Assembly (NCBI GenBank): GCA_016713225.1
Contig: JADJPO010000001.1
Coordinates: 62,001-126,000 of the forward strand
Direction: 5' to 3'
DNA: 64,000 nt
From: Kineosporiaceae bacterium
GTDB taxonomy: Bacteria > Actinomycetota > Actinomycetes > Actinomycetales > Kineosporiaceae
Part shown: one piece after another, positions 7,508-15,678 of the stretch
Numbering within the stretch: position 1 is the stretch's first letter
Layout of the letters: the number at the start of each line of letters is the position of its first letter
The notes under the pieces: generated by a model
The model's input: only the letters and a program-made list of their open reading frames with translations
The model's database searches: none
Told to the model about the DNA's origin: nothing
Program-made: the position numbers and the translations under genes

Positions 7508-8725
7508 ATGAGGATCGTCGGTCTGTTCGCCGGCATCGGTGGCATCGAAACCGGCTTTCGGGCCGCGCTCGGCGAAGCGGCCCACACCGAGCTGCTGTGC
7601 GAATGGTGGCCCCCCGCGCAACGCGTGCTGGCGGCGCGGTTCGGTGAGGTGCCGCTGCATCCGGACGTGCGTGAACTGCGTGAGCTCCCCGCCGGGATCG
7701 ACGTGCTGGCGGCCGGGTTCCCGTGTACCGATCTCTCCCAGGCAGGGCGGACGGCGGGCATCACGGGAGGCCAGTCGGGCCTGGTCGGACACGTCTTCGA
7801 GGCCCTGCGTCTGACCGCGACCAGGCGCCGCCGGTTGCCGTGGCTGGTGATCGAGAACGTGCCGAACATGCTGTCCCTCGACCGGGGGCAGGCGATGCGC
7901 TACCTGGTCGGTGAGCTCGAGGCGCTGGGATACCGCTGGGCCTATCGCGTGGTCGACTCCCGCTTCACCGGGGTGCCACAGCGTCGACGACGAGTCCTGC
8001 TGGTGGCCTCCGCCGACCACGACCCGCGGGAGGTGCTCTTCGCGGACGAAGCGAGCGAGATGGTCGAGACGGGGCAGCACGCCGAGGATGCCTACGGCTT
8101 CTACTGGACCGAGGGCCGCAGCGGCCTCGGGTGGGCGCGGGACGCCGTCCCCACCCTCAAGGGCGGTTCGACGCTCGGCATCGCCTCACCCCCGGCGGTC
8201 TGGGTGCCGGGCGCGCCGCCGGGACGGCGCCTGGTCACCCCGCAGATCGAGGACGCCGAGGCGCTGCAGGGGTTCGCCCGCGGCTGGACGGCGCCCGCCG
8301 AGGATGCCCCCCGCCGCAACGGGCCGCGGTGGAAGTTGGTCGGCAATGCGGTGACCGTCGGGGTGGCCAGGTGGCTGGCCGGCCGGATCGCCGAGCCGGG
8401 CGAGGTGTTACCGCTGCCGTCCGAATCGTGGTCGGGCAGTCGATCCTGGCCGACCGCGGCCTGGGGTGAACGCGGGCAGGTGTGGCGCATGGCGGCGTCG
8501 GAGTACCCGCGGCTGGAGCCGTATCGCCACCTGCTGGACGTGATGGACGCCGAGACCGCACCCGCGCTGAGCCATCGGGCGGCCGCCGGGTTCCTGGGGC
8601 GGCTGCAGCGCGGAAACCTCGGGCGTCACCCCGGCTTCCGGGAGGACGTGGCCCGGCATGTGGAGCTGACCGAGCCGAGGGGGGCAGGACTCGCCGCGGA
8701 GGCAGCCTGGACGGGTGGCAGGTGA
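7508..8725 (+). CDS. dcm: DNA (cytosine-5) methyltransferase
   Basis: A 405-residue C5-methyltransferase. AdoMet motif I is LFAGIGGIETGF at the N-terminus, the catalytic Cys loop IV is GFPCTDLSQAG, and motif VI is VIENVPN. Motif VIII is PQRRRRVLLV, and motif X is GNAVTVGVARWLA near residue 285. A further ~110-residue C-terminal extension follows the methyltransferase fold. The ATG at 7508 has GGCGGGAGGG upstream and starts exactly at the motif, so the upstream in-frame extension is not used. No restriction endonuclease is adjacent; a Vsr gene lies about 1 kb downstream, so it is a solitary Dcm-like enzyme with its repair partner. The target sequence is unknown. Confidence 0.93.
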   Translation: MRIVGLFAGIGGIETGFRAALGEAAHTELLCEWWPPAQRVLAARFGEVPLHPDVRELRELPAGIDVLAAGFPCTDLSQAGRTAGITGGQSGLVGHVFEALRLTATRRRRLPWLVIENVPNMLSLDRGQAMRYLVGELEALGYRWAYRVVDSRFTGVPQRRRRVLLVASADHDPREVLFADEASEMVETGQHAEDAYGFYWTEGRSGLGWARDAVPTLKGGSTLGIASPPAVWVPGAPPGRRLVTPQIEDAEALQGFARGWTAPAEDAPRRNGPRWKLVGNAVTVGVARWLAGRIAEPGEVLPLPSESWSGSRSWPTAAWGERGQVWRMAASEYPRLEPYRHLLDVMDAETAPALSHRAAAGFLGRLQRGNLGRHPGFREDVARHVELTEPRGAGLAAEAAWTGGR

Positions 8726-8774
8726 TCCACCACCGGCTGCCGTCCGCGACGACGTACGACGGATGGTGCGTGGA

Positions 8775-9395
8775 TCAGCCCGCGTGCTGACTGACGGCGG
8801 CGAGCAGTTGATCCTTGTTCATGGCCGACCGGCCCGGGATCTCGAGCCGGCGGGCCTCGGCCAGGAGTTCGGCGCGCGTCAGGGACTCCAGACCGGCCGG
8901 CTCGGGCTCCGGCTCCGGCTCGGGCTCCGGCTCGGGCTCCGGCTCCGGCTCGGGCTCCGGCTCGGGCTCGGGCTCCGGCTCGGGCTCCGGCTCGGGCTCC
9001 GGCTCCGGCTCGGGCTCCGGCTCCGGCTCCGGCTCTGGCTCTACGGCCGCAACGGGTTCGGCCGCCTTGTCCTCGACGGCCGGGGCCTCGACAGCGACAG
9101 CCGCGGCGGGAGCGCTCGCAGCGTCCTTGGCCGCCTTCGCGGCCTTCTTGGCCTGCTTGGCAGCCTTCTCGGCGACCTTCTCGGCCTCCTTGGCAGCAGC
9201 CTTCGCCGCCTTCTCGGCCTCCTTGGCAGCAGCCTTCGCCACCTTCTCGGCCGCCTTGGCGGCCTTCTCGGCCGCGACCTTGGCCGCCTTGGCCTGCTTC
9301 TTCAGCGCGTCCTTGGCCTTCTTGGACAGCTTCTCAGCGGCCTTGCCCTTGTCTTTGCTCTTGTCCTTGCTCTTGGCGCCCTTGCCCTTGGACAT
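8775..9395 (-). CDS. Histone H1-like Lys/Ala-rich protein with EP repeat and SAP/Rho-N-like end
   Basis: A 206-residue protein. Residues 1-~110 are Lys/Ala/Glu-rich helical repeats (KAAEKAAKAAEKVAKAA style) like bacterial histone H1-like nucleoid proteins. A (Glu-Pro)n stretch of ~45 residues follows. The final ~38 residues (LESLTRAELLAEARRLEIPG then MNKDQLLAAV) resemble a Rho N-terminal/SAP-type helix-extension-helix that binds nucleic acid. It is probably a nucleoid-associated protein. It lies convergently behind dcm and divergently from vsr. The repetitive arms make length polymorphism likely. Confidence 0.75.
   Translation of the reverse strand: MSKGKGAKSKDKSKDKGKAAEKLSKKAKDALKKQAKAAKVAAEKAAKAAEKVAKAAAKEAEKAAKAAAKEAEKVAEKAAKQAKKAAKAAKDAASAPAAAVAVEAPAVEDKAAEPVAAVEPEPEPEPEPEPEPEPEPEPEPEPEPEPEPEPEPEPEPEPEPEPEPEPAGLESLTRAELLAEARRLEIPGRSAMNKDQLLAAVSQHAG
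8899..9042. repeat. Hexameric (GAGCCG/GAGCCC) repeat encoding poly-(Glu-Pro)
   Basis: About 24 six-base units, read on the minus strand as Glu-Pro. Units vary only in the third base of the proline codon. A simple-sequence tract of this size is slippage-prone but stays in frame. Confidence 0.9.
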
Positions 9396-9672
9396 GTGAT
9401 GACTCCTCGACGATCGCTGGGGAACGGTCCGCGAACCCGGTCCGAGTCGGCCCGACGGTGGCTATCGGGGCCGGTGGTGTGGGGCTCGGCACGACTGTGT
9501 GGCCGTACCGTACCGGGCCGAACCATCTGTTCGTGGGGGTGTGCCAGAGTCCGGCCATCCCCCGTGGGGTGCACGCCGCCGTGTCACCCTTCGGCACCCC
9601 GCCGGCCCGCCCACGCGATCACCCGGTGAGCCGATCGACCCGGCCCGCGGCAGGTCGCGGCACACTGAGGCG

Positions 9673-10095
9673 ATGAGTCGTCCGCCGGCTTCCTCGCCCG
9701 AGGTGCAGCGGCGCATGCAGCGGCAGCGCCGCCGCGACACCGCTCCCGAGCTGGCGCTCCGGAGAGCGTTGCACCGCAGGGGTTTGCGCTATCGGGTCGA
9801 TCGGCCCGTGGTACGCGGCGTCCGACGTCGAGCGGATGTGGTGTTCGGGCCGGCCAAGGTGGCGGTGTTCGTCGACGGCTGCTTCTGGCACTGCTGCCCC
9901 GTGCACGCGACGTATCCGGCATCGAACGCGCAGTGGTGGGCCGAGAAGCTCGCCGGCAACGTCGCCCGTGATCGGGCCACCGACCTGGCGCTCACCGCGG
10001 CGGGATGGCTCGTCGTCCGGGTCTGGGAACACGAGGACGCCGAGACCGCCGCCCGACACATCACGGACGTCGTCCGAGCCCGCCGCGCCTCGTGA
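9673..10095 (+). CDS. vsr: Very short patch repair endonuclease (Vsr)
   Basis: A 140-residue Vsr homologue, which nicks at T:G mismatches produced by deamination of 5-methylcytosine. Visible family blocks are MQRQRRRDTAPELALRRALH, GLRYRVDRPV, RADVVFGPAKVAVFVDGCFWHCCP with the catalytic Asp and zinc-binding His/Cys, NAQWWAEKLAGN and LVVRVWEHE. The start ATG at 9673 has GAGG just upstream. Its stop directly abuts the stop of the convergent cinA gene. Proximity to the solitary dcm gene fits its expected job. Confidence 0.93.
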   Translation: MSRPPASSPEVQRRMQRQRRRDTAPELALRRALHRRGLRYRVDRPVVRGVRRRADVVFGPAKVAVFVDGCFWHCCPVHATYPASNAQWWAEKLAGNVARDRATDLALTAAGWLVVRVWEHEDAETAARHITDVVRARRAS

Positions 10096-11388
10096 TCATG
10101 AGCGCAGCGCCTGGTGCAGCTCGTGCATCGCGATGGTGACGGTTCGCTGCCGAACCTGGTCGCGATCACCGGACAGTGACAACGCCCGCAGCCGCCGACC
10201 GACAGGGGTGACCACCGCGAGGTGCACGGTGCCGACCGGCTTGTCGGGGGTACCGCCACCAGGGCCGGCGACCCCGGTGATCCCCACCCCGACGTCCGCA
10301 CCCAGGGCGGTGCGGGCCCCCTCGGCCAGGGCTTCGGCGACCTGAGAGCTGACCGCGCCGTGGGCCGCGAGCAGGTCGGCCGGCACCGCCGCCAGTGCGG
10401 TCTTCACGGCATTGCTGTAGGCCACGATCGAGCCGAACAGGTAGTCCGACGATCCAGCGCGCGCCGTGATCCGGGCGGCGAGCAGGCCGCCGGTGCACGA
10501 CTCGGCGGTGGCCACCGTCCAGCCGCGGTCGAGCAGGCCCTGCGCGACCAACGCGTCGATGGTGGCGCCGTCCGGGCTGAACGCGGTGGCGGCGAAGTCG
10601 GCCAGCACGGTGCGGCGCAGCAGCTCGAGCTGGTCGAGCGAGGTGGGGGTCTGCGGCCGGTACCGGGTGACGATCTCGAGCTCGCCGTCGCGCAGGCACG
10701 TGGTGACCTCGAGATCGCTGATCTCGGACTCGATCCGGCGCAGCGTGGCGGCCAGGTCGGCCTCGAGACTTCCCCAGAGCCGGATGGTGTCCTCGCACAG
10801 CGGGGTGGCTCGGGCCATGATCTCGCGCACGGCAGGGACGGCGAGCGCGGCGGACCACATGCCCTGTAGCTCGTTCGGAGGGCCCGGCAGCACGACGACC
10901 GGGGGCCCGGGGTGTCCGTCGGCCGCGGGGACGACCAGCCCGGGGGCGGTGCCGATCGGCTCCAGGACGGCGGCGCCGTCCGGCACCATGGCCTGCTTGC
11001 GCACCCCGGCCGCCGTGGCCGCGGGGTCGGACGGAAGGCCGCGACGACGGTGGAGGGCCGCGACGGCGGCGGCGATCCGGTGCTCCAGGGCGGGGTCGAG
11101 GTGCATCGGGCGGGCCCGCACCTGGGCGACGAGAGAGGCGGTCAGATCGTCGGCGGTGGGACCGAGCCCTCCGCTGGTGATCACCAGGTCGTGATCGGCG
11201 AGCAGGTGGCCCAGCGCGGCGACCAGGTCTGTCGGCCGGTCGCCGACCACCATGATCTGCCCCACGTCGACGCCGAGTACGCGGAGTTGCTCGGCCAGCC
11301 ACGGGCCGTTGCGATCGGCCACCCGACCGGTGAGCACCTCGGTTCCGGTGATCAGGATCCCGGCTCTGACTGTCGTGCCCTGTGCCAT
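10096..11388 (-). CDS. cinA: CinA-family protein (MoCF domain plus nicotinamide-nucleotide amidohydrolase)
   Basis: 430 residues from the ATG at 11388. The N-terminal half is a MoCF-type domain (GILITGTEVLTGRVADRNG, VVGDRPTDL, ITSGGLGPTADDLT, VVLPGPPNELQGMW). The C-terminal half is the PncC amidohydrolase (VATAESCTGGLLAARIT, DYLFGSIVAYSNAVK, GITGVAGPGGGTPDKPVGTV), which recycles nicotinamide mononucleotide. An in-frame 36-codon upstream extension is low-complexity and probably not translated. It is convergent with vsr and 52 bp beyond the VapC gene end. Confidence 0.92.
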   Translation of the reverse strand: MAQGTTVRAGILITGTEVLTGRVADRNGPWLAEQLRVLGVDVGQIMVVGDRPTDLVAALGHLLADHDLVITSGGLGPTADDLTASLVAQVRARPMHLDPALEHRIAAAVAALHRRRGLPSDPAATAAGVRKQAMVPDGAAVLEPIGTAPGLVVPAADGHPGPPVVVLPGPPNELQGMWSAALAVPAVREIMARATPLCEDTIRLWGSLEADLAATLRRIESEISDLEVTTCLRDGELEIVTRYRPQTPTSLDQLELLRRTVLADFAATAFSPDGATIDALVAQGLLDRGWTVATAESCTGGLLAARITARAGSSDYLFGSIVAYSNAVKTALAAVPADLLAAHGAVSSQVAEALAEGARTALGADVGVGITGVAGPGGGTPDKPVGTVHLAVVTPVGRRLRALSLSGDRDQVRQRTVTIAMHELHQALRS

Positions 11389-11440
11389 ACCCGAACCGTA
11401 CGCACCGACCCGGTCGGATGGGTCAGCCGAGTGAGCCGGG

Positions 11441-11872
11441 TCAGCCGGGCAGGACGGGGTTGATCCAGGTGAGCTCGGGGAATCGGGCGAAGTCACTGTC
11501 GGCGCTCACCATGGGCACGCCGTGTTCGATGCACAACGCGGCGAGCGCGGCGTCGGAGATCAGGTTGCCTCGCAGGTCGTAGCGCGTGATCAGGTCGCGC
11601 AAGATGGCCGCATGCCCGAGACCAGGCTCCGGGATCCAGGTGGCGGGGGCACCGAGCCAATCCTCGACGTGCTCCCACGCCTCGGCACCGGTCAGCGGTG
11701 TTGCCAGCGCCCGGGGGTTGCTGACGATGCGGACGAATGCCCAGAGGGACAGCCAGGGGATTCCCACCCGGTGGGGTCCGTTCAGGGCATCGGTGAGCCA
11801 GGTGACGGCCCGGTGATGGAAGGGGCTCTGCTCGTCGACCGAGTAGAGCAACACGTTCGCGTCCAGCAGCAT
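11441..11872 (-). CDS. vapC: VapC-type PIN-domain toxin
   Basis: A 143-residue PIN-domain RNase with N-terminal MLLDANVLLY (first catalytic Asp) and central acidic residues around PLTGAEAWEHVEDWL. It ends with SDAALAALCIEHGVPMVSADSDFARFP, carrying the late Asp cluster. The start overlaps the antitoxin stop as ATGA, a standard vapBC arrangement. It should cleave RNA when freed from its partner; the substrate RNA is unknown. Confidence 0.9.
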   Translation of the reverse strand: MLLDANVLLYSVDEQSPFHHRAVTWLTDALNGPHRVGIPWLSLWAFVRIVSNPRALATPLTGAEAWEHVEDWLGAPATWIPEPGLGHAAILRDLITRYDLRGNLISDAALAALCIEHGVPMVSADSDFARFPELTWINPVLPG

Positions 11873-12099
11873 CAGCGGGCCGTCGGCCCCTCGAGCAGAT
11901 CGAGCGCCTCGGCCACATTCGAGACATCGATGCGCAGGCCCAGCGCACGGGTCCGGGGCGTGAAGGGTGCCCGCCGCTGTTCGATCAGCATGCCCCGCCG
12001 GATCAAGTCGTTGACCGCTTCGCTGACGCCCTTGCCGCTGCGACGCAGGGCTTGGACAGCGGCTGCCGTGTCGTCGTCCAGCTCAACCGTGGTTCGCAT
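11872..12099 (-). CDS. vapB: VapB-type ribbon-helix-helix antitoxin
   Basis: A 75-residue protein beginning MRTTVELDDDTAAAVQAL, an RHH DNA-binding strand and helix. A short tail (LRIDVSNVAEALDLLEG) probably wraps the toxin. It precedes and overlaps vapC. It is expected to autoregulate the operon. The preceding ~90 bp contain AAAGCTAGCACTT, which carries a short palindrome (GCTAGC), as a candidate operator area. Confidence 0.88.
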   Translation of the reverse strand: MRTTVELDDDTAAAVQALRRSGKGVSEAVNDLIRRGMLIEQRRAPFTPRTRALGLRIDVSNVAEALDLLEGPTAR

Positions 12100-12189
12100 G
12101 CACCAAAGCTAGCACTTGAATGCGGATCCTTGCGCACTCGCATGCGCCGGCGCCCGGAGTGGCCCCTGTTGAACGGCGTCAGTCGGTGG

Positions 12190-12471
12190 TCAATCGGTGA
12201 CGGTGACCCCGCGCCAGAAGGCGAACCGGCCGGTGATCTGCTCGGCTGCCGGCTTCGGGCTCGGGTAGTACCACGCGGCGTCCGGGTTGAGCTGACCATC
12301 GACCTCGAGGGAGTAATAGGACGCCGTGCCCTTCCAGGGGCACACGGTGGTGGTCTGCGACGGACGCAGCACCGCCGGGTCGACCGAGTCGGCCGGGAAG
12401 TAGTGGTTGCCCTCGACGACGACCGTCTGGTCGCTGTCGGCAATGACCTGTCCGTTCCAGATGGCACGCAT
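12190..12471 (-). CDS. DUF427-domain protein
   Basis: 93 residues from the ATG at 12471. It shows the DUF427 pattern: MRAIWNGQVIADSDQT, VEGNHYFPADSV, VCPWKGTASYYSL, NPDAAWYYPSPKPAAEQI and FAFWRGV. The WKG-YY-P features are typical. The family's biochemical role is unclear. A 29-codon in-frame upstream extension looks spurious. It lies 40 bp after the FxsT-like gene on the same strand. Confidence 0.85.
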   Translation of the reverse strand: MRAIWNGQVIADSDQTVVVEGNHYFPADSVDPAVLRPSQTTTVCPWKGTASYYSLEVDGQLNPDAAWYYPSPKPAAEQITGRFAFWRGVTVTD

Positions 12472-12511
12472 GTGGCTGCCAACGCCGGTTGGAGGGTGAT
12501 GCTTCCCGCCG

Positions 12512-15328
12512 TCAGGCAGGTGGCGGCTCGACATCGAGCTCGATCCAGGAGCCGTCAACCCCAGCGGTCACCACAGCTGCGTTGGCGCGGCAGGCGGAGG
12601 TGATCGGGTGTTCGCCATATCGATGGGCCGCACGGTCCGCGGTGTGTGCCGCCAGCGATCGCGCGGCGGCGATCGACCCCGTCGCGAGCCGGTCGGACGC
12701 CAGCCCATTGGCAGCGGCCACGGTGTAGGGGTGATCGGAGCCGAGGATCGAGGTGAGGTCGTGGAAGGCGGGTTCGTCGAGTTCCTGAGCCTCACGGGAG
12801 CGCCCGAGGCCGCGCAGCGTGCCGGCCAGCACCACGGACGAGGCTGCCGTGACCGGATGCCTCCACCCGAAGCGACGACGGTAGGTGTCCTGAACGTCCA
12901 CAGCGAGGCTCCATGCCTCCCCGAAGCGCGCCTGTGCTCGGAGCGAGTTGACGTGACTGATGCTGGCCGCCAGGGAGCGTTCATGGTCGGCGCCCCACGA
13001 GTTCAGGTGGTTCTCGTAGCTGCGCCGGCTGGCCTCGGCCGCTTCGGGCCTGCCCAGGCAGCGCAGTGCCACCGCGACCGTGCGTCCGGCGAGCAGGGGA
13101 AGGACGTGGCCAGGGCGCAAGCCCGGATCGAGGTTGCTCCAGGCCTGTGATGCCTGCGCCAGCATTTCGTCGAAACGACCCAGACCGTAGAGATCCCAGG
13201 CCAGGTTGAGTTGTGTGGTGTGAAGAAGATGATCATCAACTTCCACCAGGGTGTTGAGGTGGGCAAGAACGTCTCGGTGGTGGTCATACGCGGCGGCATA
13301 GTCGCCCAAGAGCCGGCGGCTCACGCCAAGATTTGCTCTCACTCTCACGGACCTGAGGGTGCTGACGTGGGGCGAGCGGATGCTTCGCTCCAAAGTGTCC
13401 TGTTCCATAGCCAGGGCCGCTTGGTACTCACCGGCGATACGCAGATCTACCCCGGCGCTCGTTGCGACATCGAGCGTGACTGGATGGTCACGTCCGAACT
13501 GGTGATCGCCACGAAGTCGGTCAAGGGTCGATTGGGTGACGTCGCGTGATCGCTCGTACTCCCCCAATGCACGTAGCGCATTGGCCTGATGGCGTGAGAG
13601 ACCAACGACGGACTCATCGAGGAACGCCGGACCCGATACATCGAGCGGCGTCCATTCATCCATCGCCTCTTGTGCGAGTCGAGCGCTTCCAACATAGTCG
13701 CCCGTCAGATAGAGGAAACGCACCTGATGCAGGACCAACTGACGCGCCTCAACAGTTGGCACGCAGACCAAGTCCGTGGTCCTGACATGAGGAGTGATCA
13801 GGGCGTGAAGCCCCCACGTGCGCTCGTCGTCCGCATGCCCGGGATCGGCAGCCGTCAGCACGGCACGAGCGTTCTCGCGGCCTCGTGCTTCCTGGGTCGC
13901 ACCCCACCCCTGTCGGGCGTGATCTCGAACCAGGCGATGCATGGTCACCCATCCCTGATCTTCCTCCAGCCCGACCACCCCGACCCGAACCAATTCCCCG
14001 ACAGCGCGCTGTAGTTGTCGAGGATCGTTGAGGCATCGGGCCAGGGCTGGGGTGAGACGGCCACTGCGGCCGTTACGGAGCAACGCCAATGCCACAGGTG
14101 CGGGGCCCAGGTGTGCCAGCACTTCGAGAAGCATCAAGGCCCCAGGGGAGTTCTCCGCGAGACGGCGGAAGGTGAGGTCCAGCGACGCGGTCAAGCCAGC
14201 GTGATCGGCTGAGCGATGATCGCGCAGCAGGTCACGCAAGTGGCCATCGAACAGCGAGATGTATCGCGTCCAGGACATACCGGTCACCGCTTGGACGTCG
14301 GCAACCTGAGCCAGCGCCAGTGGCAGGTCTCCCAGCAACTCGGCGATCCGGTCGGCCTCGTCACTCGAGATGTTTCGACTCATCCGGCCGAGGAACTGGA
14401 CACTCTCGGTCCGTGTGAAGGTGGGCACGGAAAGAGCTTCACCCCATGAGGCAAAGCCCGGGTTCCTGGTGGTGATCAGGACATCGCCGCCGGCAGCGGG
14501 CAGCGCATGATCGACGATCACCTCGTCCTCGAGGTTGTCGAAGATCAGCAGCCAGCGCTGCGCCGTCGATTCGAGTCGAGTCACCACCACGCGGACGACG
14601 TGGTTGAGGTCTCTCCCGATGCGCAGGCCGAGTCGATCCGCCAGATCCCGGACCGAACGGCGCAACCCCGACTCGTCACCTGCGGGGATCCACCAGATCA
14701 GCGCATAGTCACCACGGTGGCGGTGCGCGTACTCGAGGGCGAGATGCGTCTTGCCCACGCCCCCCAAACCATGGATCACGACCGGGTTGGTCGCCGCCGC
14801 CGTCAGCAGAGCGCCGAGTTGCCGCAAGGAGGGCTCCCGGCCACAGAAGCGTGCATTGCGGCCGGGGAGATTGTGGATGAGCGATTCGGCAGGCAGCGAC
14901 TCCTTGTCCGCGGCCTCAGCGACCTGAATCGGTGCGGACCCGGAAGTAGTCCGACCTGCCCCGGTATCTCGAGCAGCGGATGGCGCACCCCCAACCGTTG
15001 GCTGGCCCTCATCGAAGGCCCGCAGCCACAGGTGGTGAAATTCCCTCACCGTGGTGTCCGCCGTCTGTGTACCGCCCACGCTCCAGTCGGCGAGCTGCCG
15101 GACGACGCACTCGAACTTCTGCCATTTGACCAATCCACCGCCACGCAGCAGCATGGCGATCACCTCGTGGCTCACCGTATCCGGCAGGTCGTTGCGCTTG
15201 CGTATCTCAATGCTGACGGAGCGTGTCGACGGCATTCCCGCCCCGCGCCACAGGTGATGCAGGGCCGTCACCATGTCCCGCAACGCCCCCGGGGGCAAGA
15301 CCTCTTCCGAGGGCATGGCAATCCGCAC
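12512..15328 (-). CDS. fxsT: FxSxx-COOH system NB-ARC/tetratricopeptide protein (FxsT-like, copy 1)
   Basis: A ~938-residue STAND protein. Residues 1-~90 form a small helix-turn-helix-like region (ALRDMVTALHHLWRGAGMPS, DLPDTVSHEVIAMLLRGGG). The NB-ARC ATPase has a P-loop in HGLGGVGKTHLALEYAHR, then IWWIPAGDE, Walker B LLIFDNLED, ITTRN and GDLPLALAQVA. The C-terminal ~430 residues are TPR-like repeats (for example DYAAAYDHHRDVLAHLNTL). This architecture matches the TPR proteins that accompany FxSxx-COOH peptide loci. Start: the TTG at 15352 is possible, but the GTG at 15328 has GAAGGA at proper spacing and is chosen. It is divergent from the precursor operon and presumably shares its control region. 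Confidence 0.82.
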   Translation of the reverse strand: MRIAMPSEEVLPPGALRDMVTALHHLWRGAGMPSTRSVSIEIRKRNDLPDTVSHEVIAMLLRGGGLVKWQKFECVVRQLADWSVGGTQTADTTVREFHHLWLRAFDEGQPTVGGAPSAARDTGAGRTTSGSAPIQVAEAADKESLPAESLIHNLPGRNARFCGREPSLRQLGALLTAAATNPVVIHGLGGVGKTHLALEYAHRHRGDYALIWWIPAGDESGLRRSVRDLADRLGLRIGRDLNHVVRVVVTRLESTAQRWLLIFDNLEDEVIVDHALPAAGGDVLITTRNPGFASWGEALSVPTFTRTESVQFLGRMSRNISSDEADRIAELLGDLPLALAQVADVQAVTGMSWTRYISLFDGHLRDLLRDHRSADHAGLTASLDLTFRRLAENSPGALMLLEVLAHLGPAPVALALLRNGRSGRLTPALARCLNDPRQLQRAVGELVRVGVVGLEEDQGWVTMHRLVRDHARQGWGATQEARGRENARAVLTAADPGHADDERTWGLHALITPHVRTTDLVCVPTVEARQLVLHQVRFLYLTGDYVGSARLAQEAMDEWTPLDVSGPAFLDESVVGLSRHQANALRALGEYERSRDVTQSTLDRLRGDHQFGRDHPVTLDVATSAGVDLRIAGEYQAALAMEQDTLERSIRSPHVSTLRSVRVRANLGVSRRLLGDYAAAYDHHRDVLAHLNTLVEVDDHLLHTTQLNLAWDLYGLGRFDEMLAQASQAWSNLDPGLRPGHVLPLLAGRTVAVALRCLGRPEAAEASRRSYENHLNSWGADHERSLAASISHVNSLRAQARFGEAWSLAVDVQDTYRRRFGWRHPVTAASSVVLAGTLRGLGRSREAQELDEPAFHDLTSILGSDHPYTVAAANGLASDRLATGSIAAARSLAAHTADRAAHRYGEHPITSACRANAAVVTAGVDGSWIELDVEPPPA

Positions 15329-15352
15329 GGCGCATCCTTCGATCGCTGTCAA

Positions 15353-15505
15353 GGACTGTCAACTCATGACAAGACCACAGCATGGCAGGTGTCGAGATCC
15401 GTCAAGCACGGTCAGGTTGTGAGCTTTACCGACAACTCCTGACGTGCACACGTCTCGGACTTCCAGACTCGAAATACAGGAGGTTTTCGGGGCAGAGGAG
15501 GAATC
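15353..15505. promoter_or_regulatory. Divergent control region of the FxSxx locus with inverted repeat 15357-15371
   Basis: The 153 bp between the divergent fxsT-like gene and the plus-strand genes contain TGTCA-ACTCA-TGACA (15357-15371), a 5+5 inverted repeat overlapping the likely fxsT leader. GTCAA/GTCAG half-site-like copies lie nearby. It could be an operator for both directions. Promoter hexamers are not clear. Confidence 0.4.
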
Positions 15506-15649
15506 ATGAATCCCCTGATCATGATCTTGGTCATGGTTCTCGGCGCGACGTTCTGGCGACAGCTGGTCAATCTGGTGGCCGCTGCAGCCATTCTTTTGAT
15601 GATCTTCGGCCTGGTGTTCGTGGTCCAGATCCTGGATTCTGTTCGGTAA
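15506..15649 (+). CDS. Small hydrophobic membrane protein (47 aa)
   Basis: The ATG at 15506 is preceded by GAGGAGGAATC, one of the best ribosome binding sites in the locus, and runs to TAA at 15647. The 47-residue product is nearly all hydrophobic: a first segment (PLIMILVMVLGATFW), a charged turn (RQ), then LVNLVAAAAILLMIFGLVFV, ending ILDSVR. It is a small two-helix or hairpin membrane peptide with no recognised family. It is the first plus-strand gene of the FxSxx locus, 29 bp before the acetyltransferase gene. Export, immunity or anchoring are possible roles, none shown. Confidence 0.65.
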   Translation: MNPLIMILVMVLGATFWRQLVNLVAAAAILLMIFGLVFVVQILDSVR

Positions 15650-15678
15650 CGTCGCACGGATCAGAGCGAGGTCGACAG

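Noticed and set aside
8899..9042. CRISPR-like repeat array
   Set aside because: Six-base units without spacers that encode Glu-Pro in frame; a simple coding repeat.
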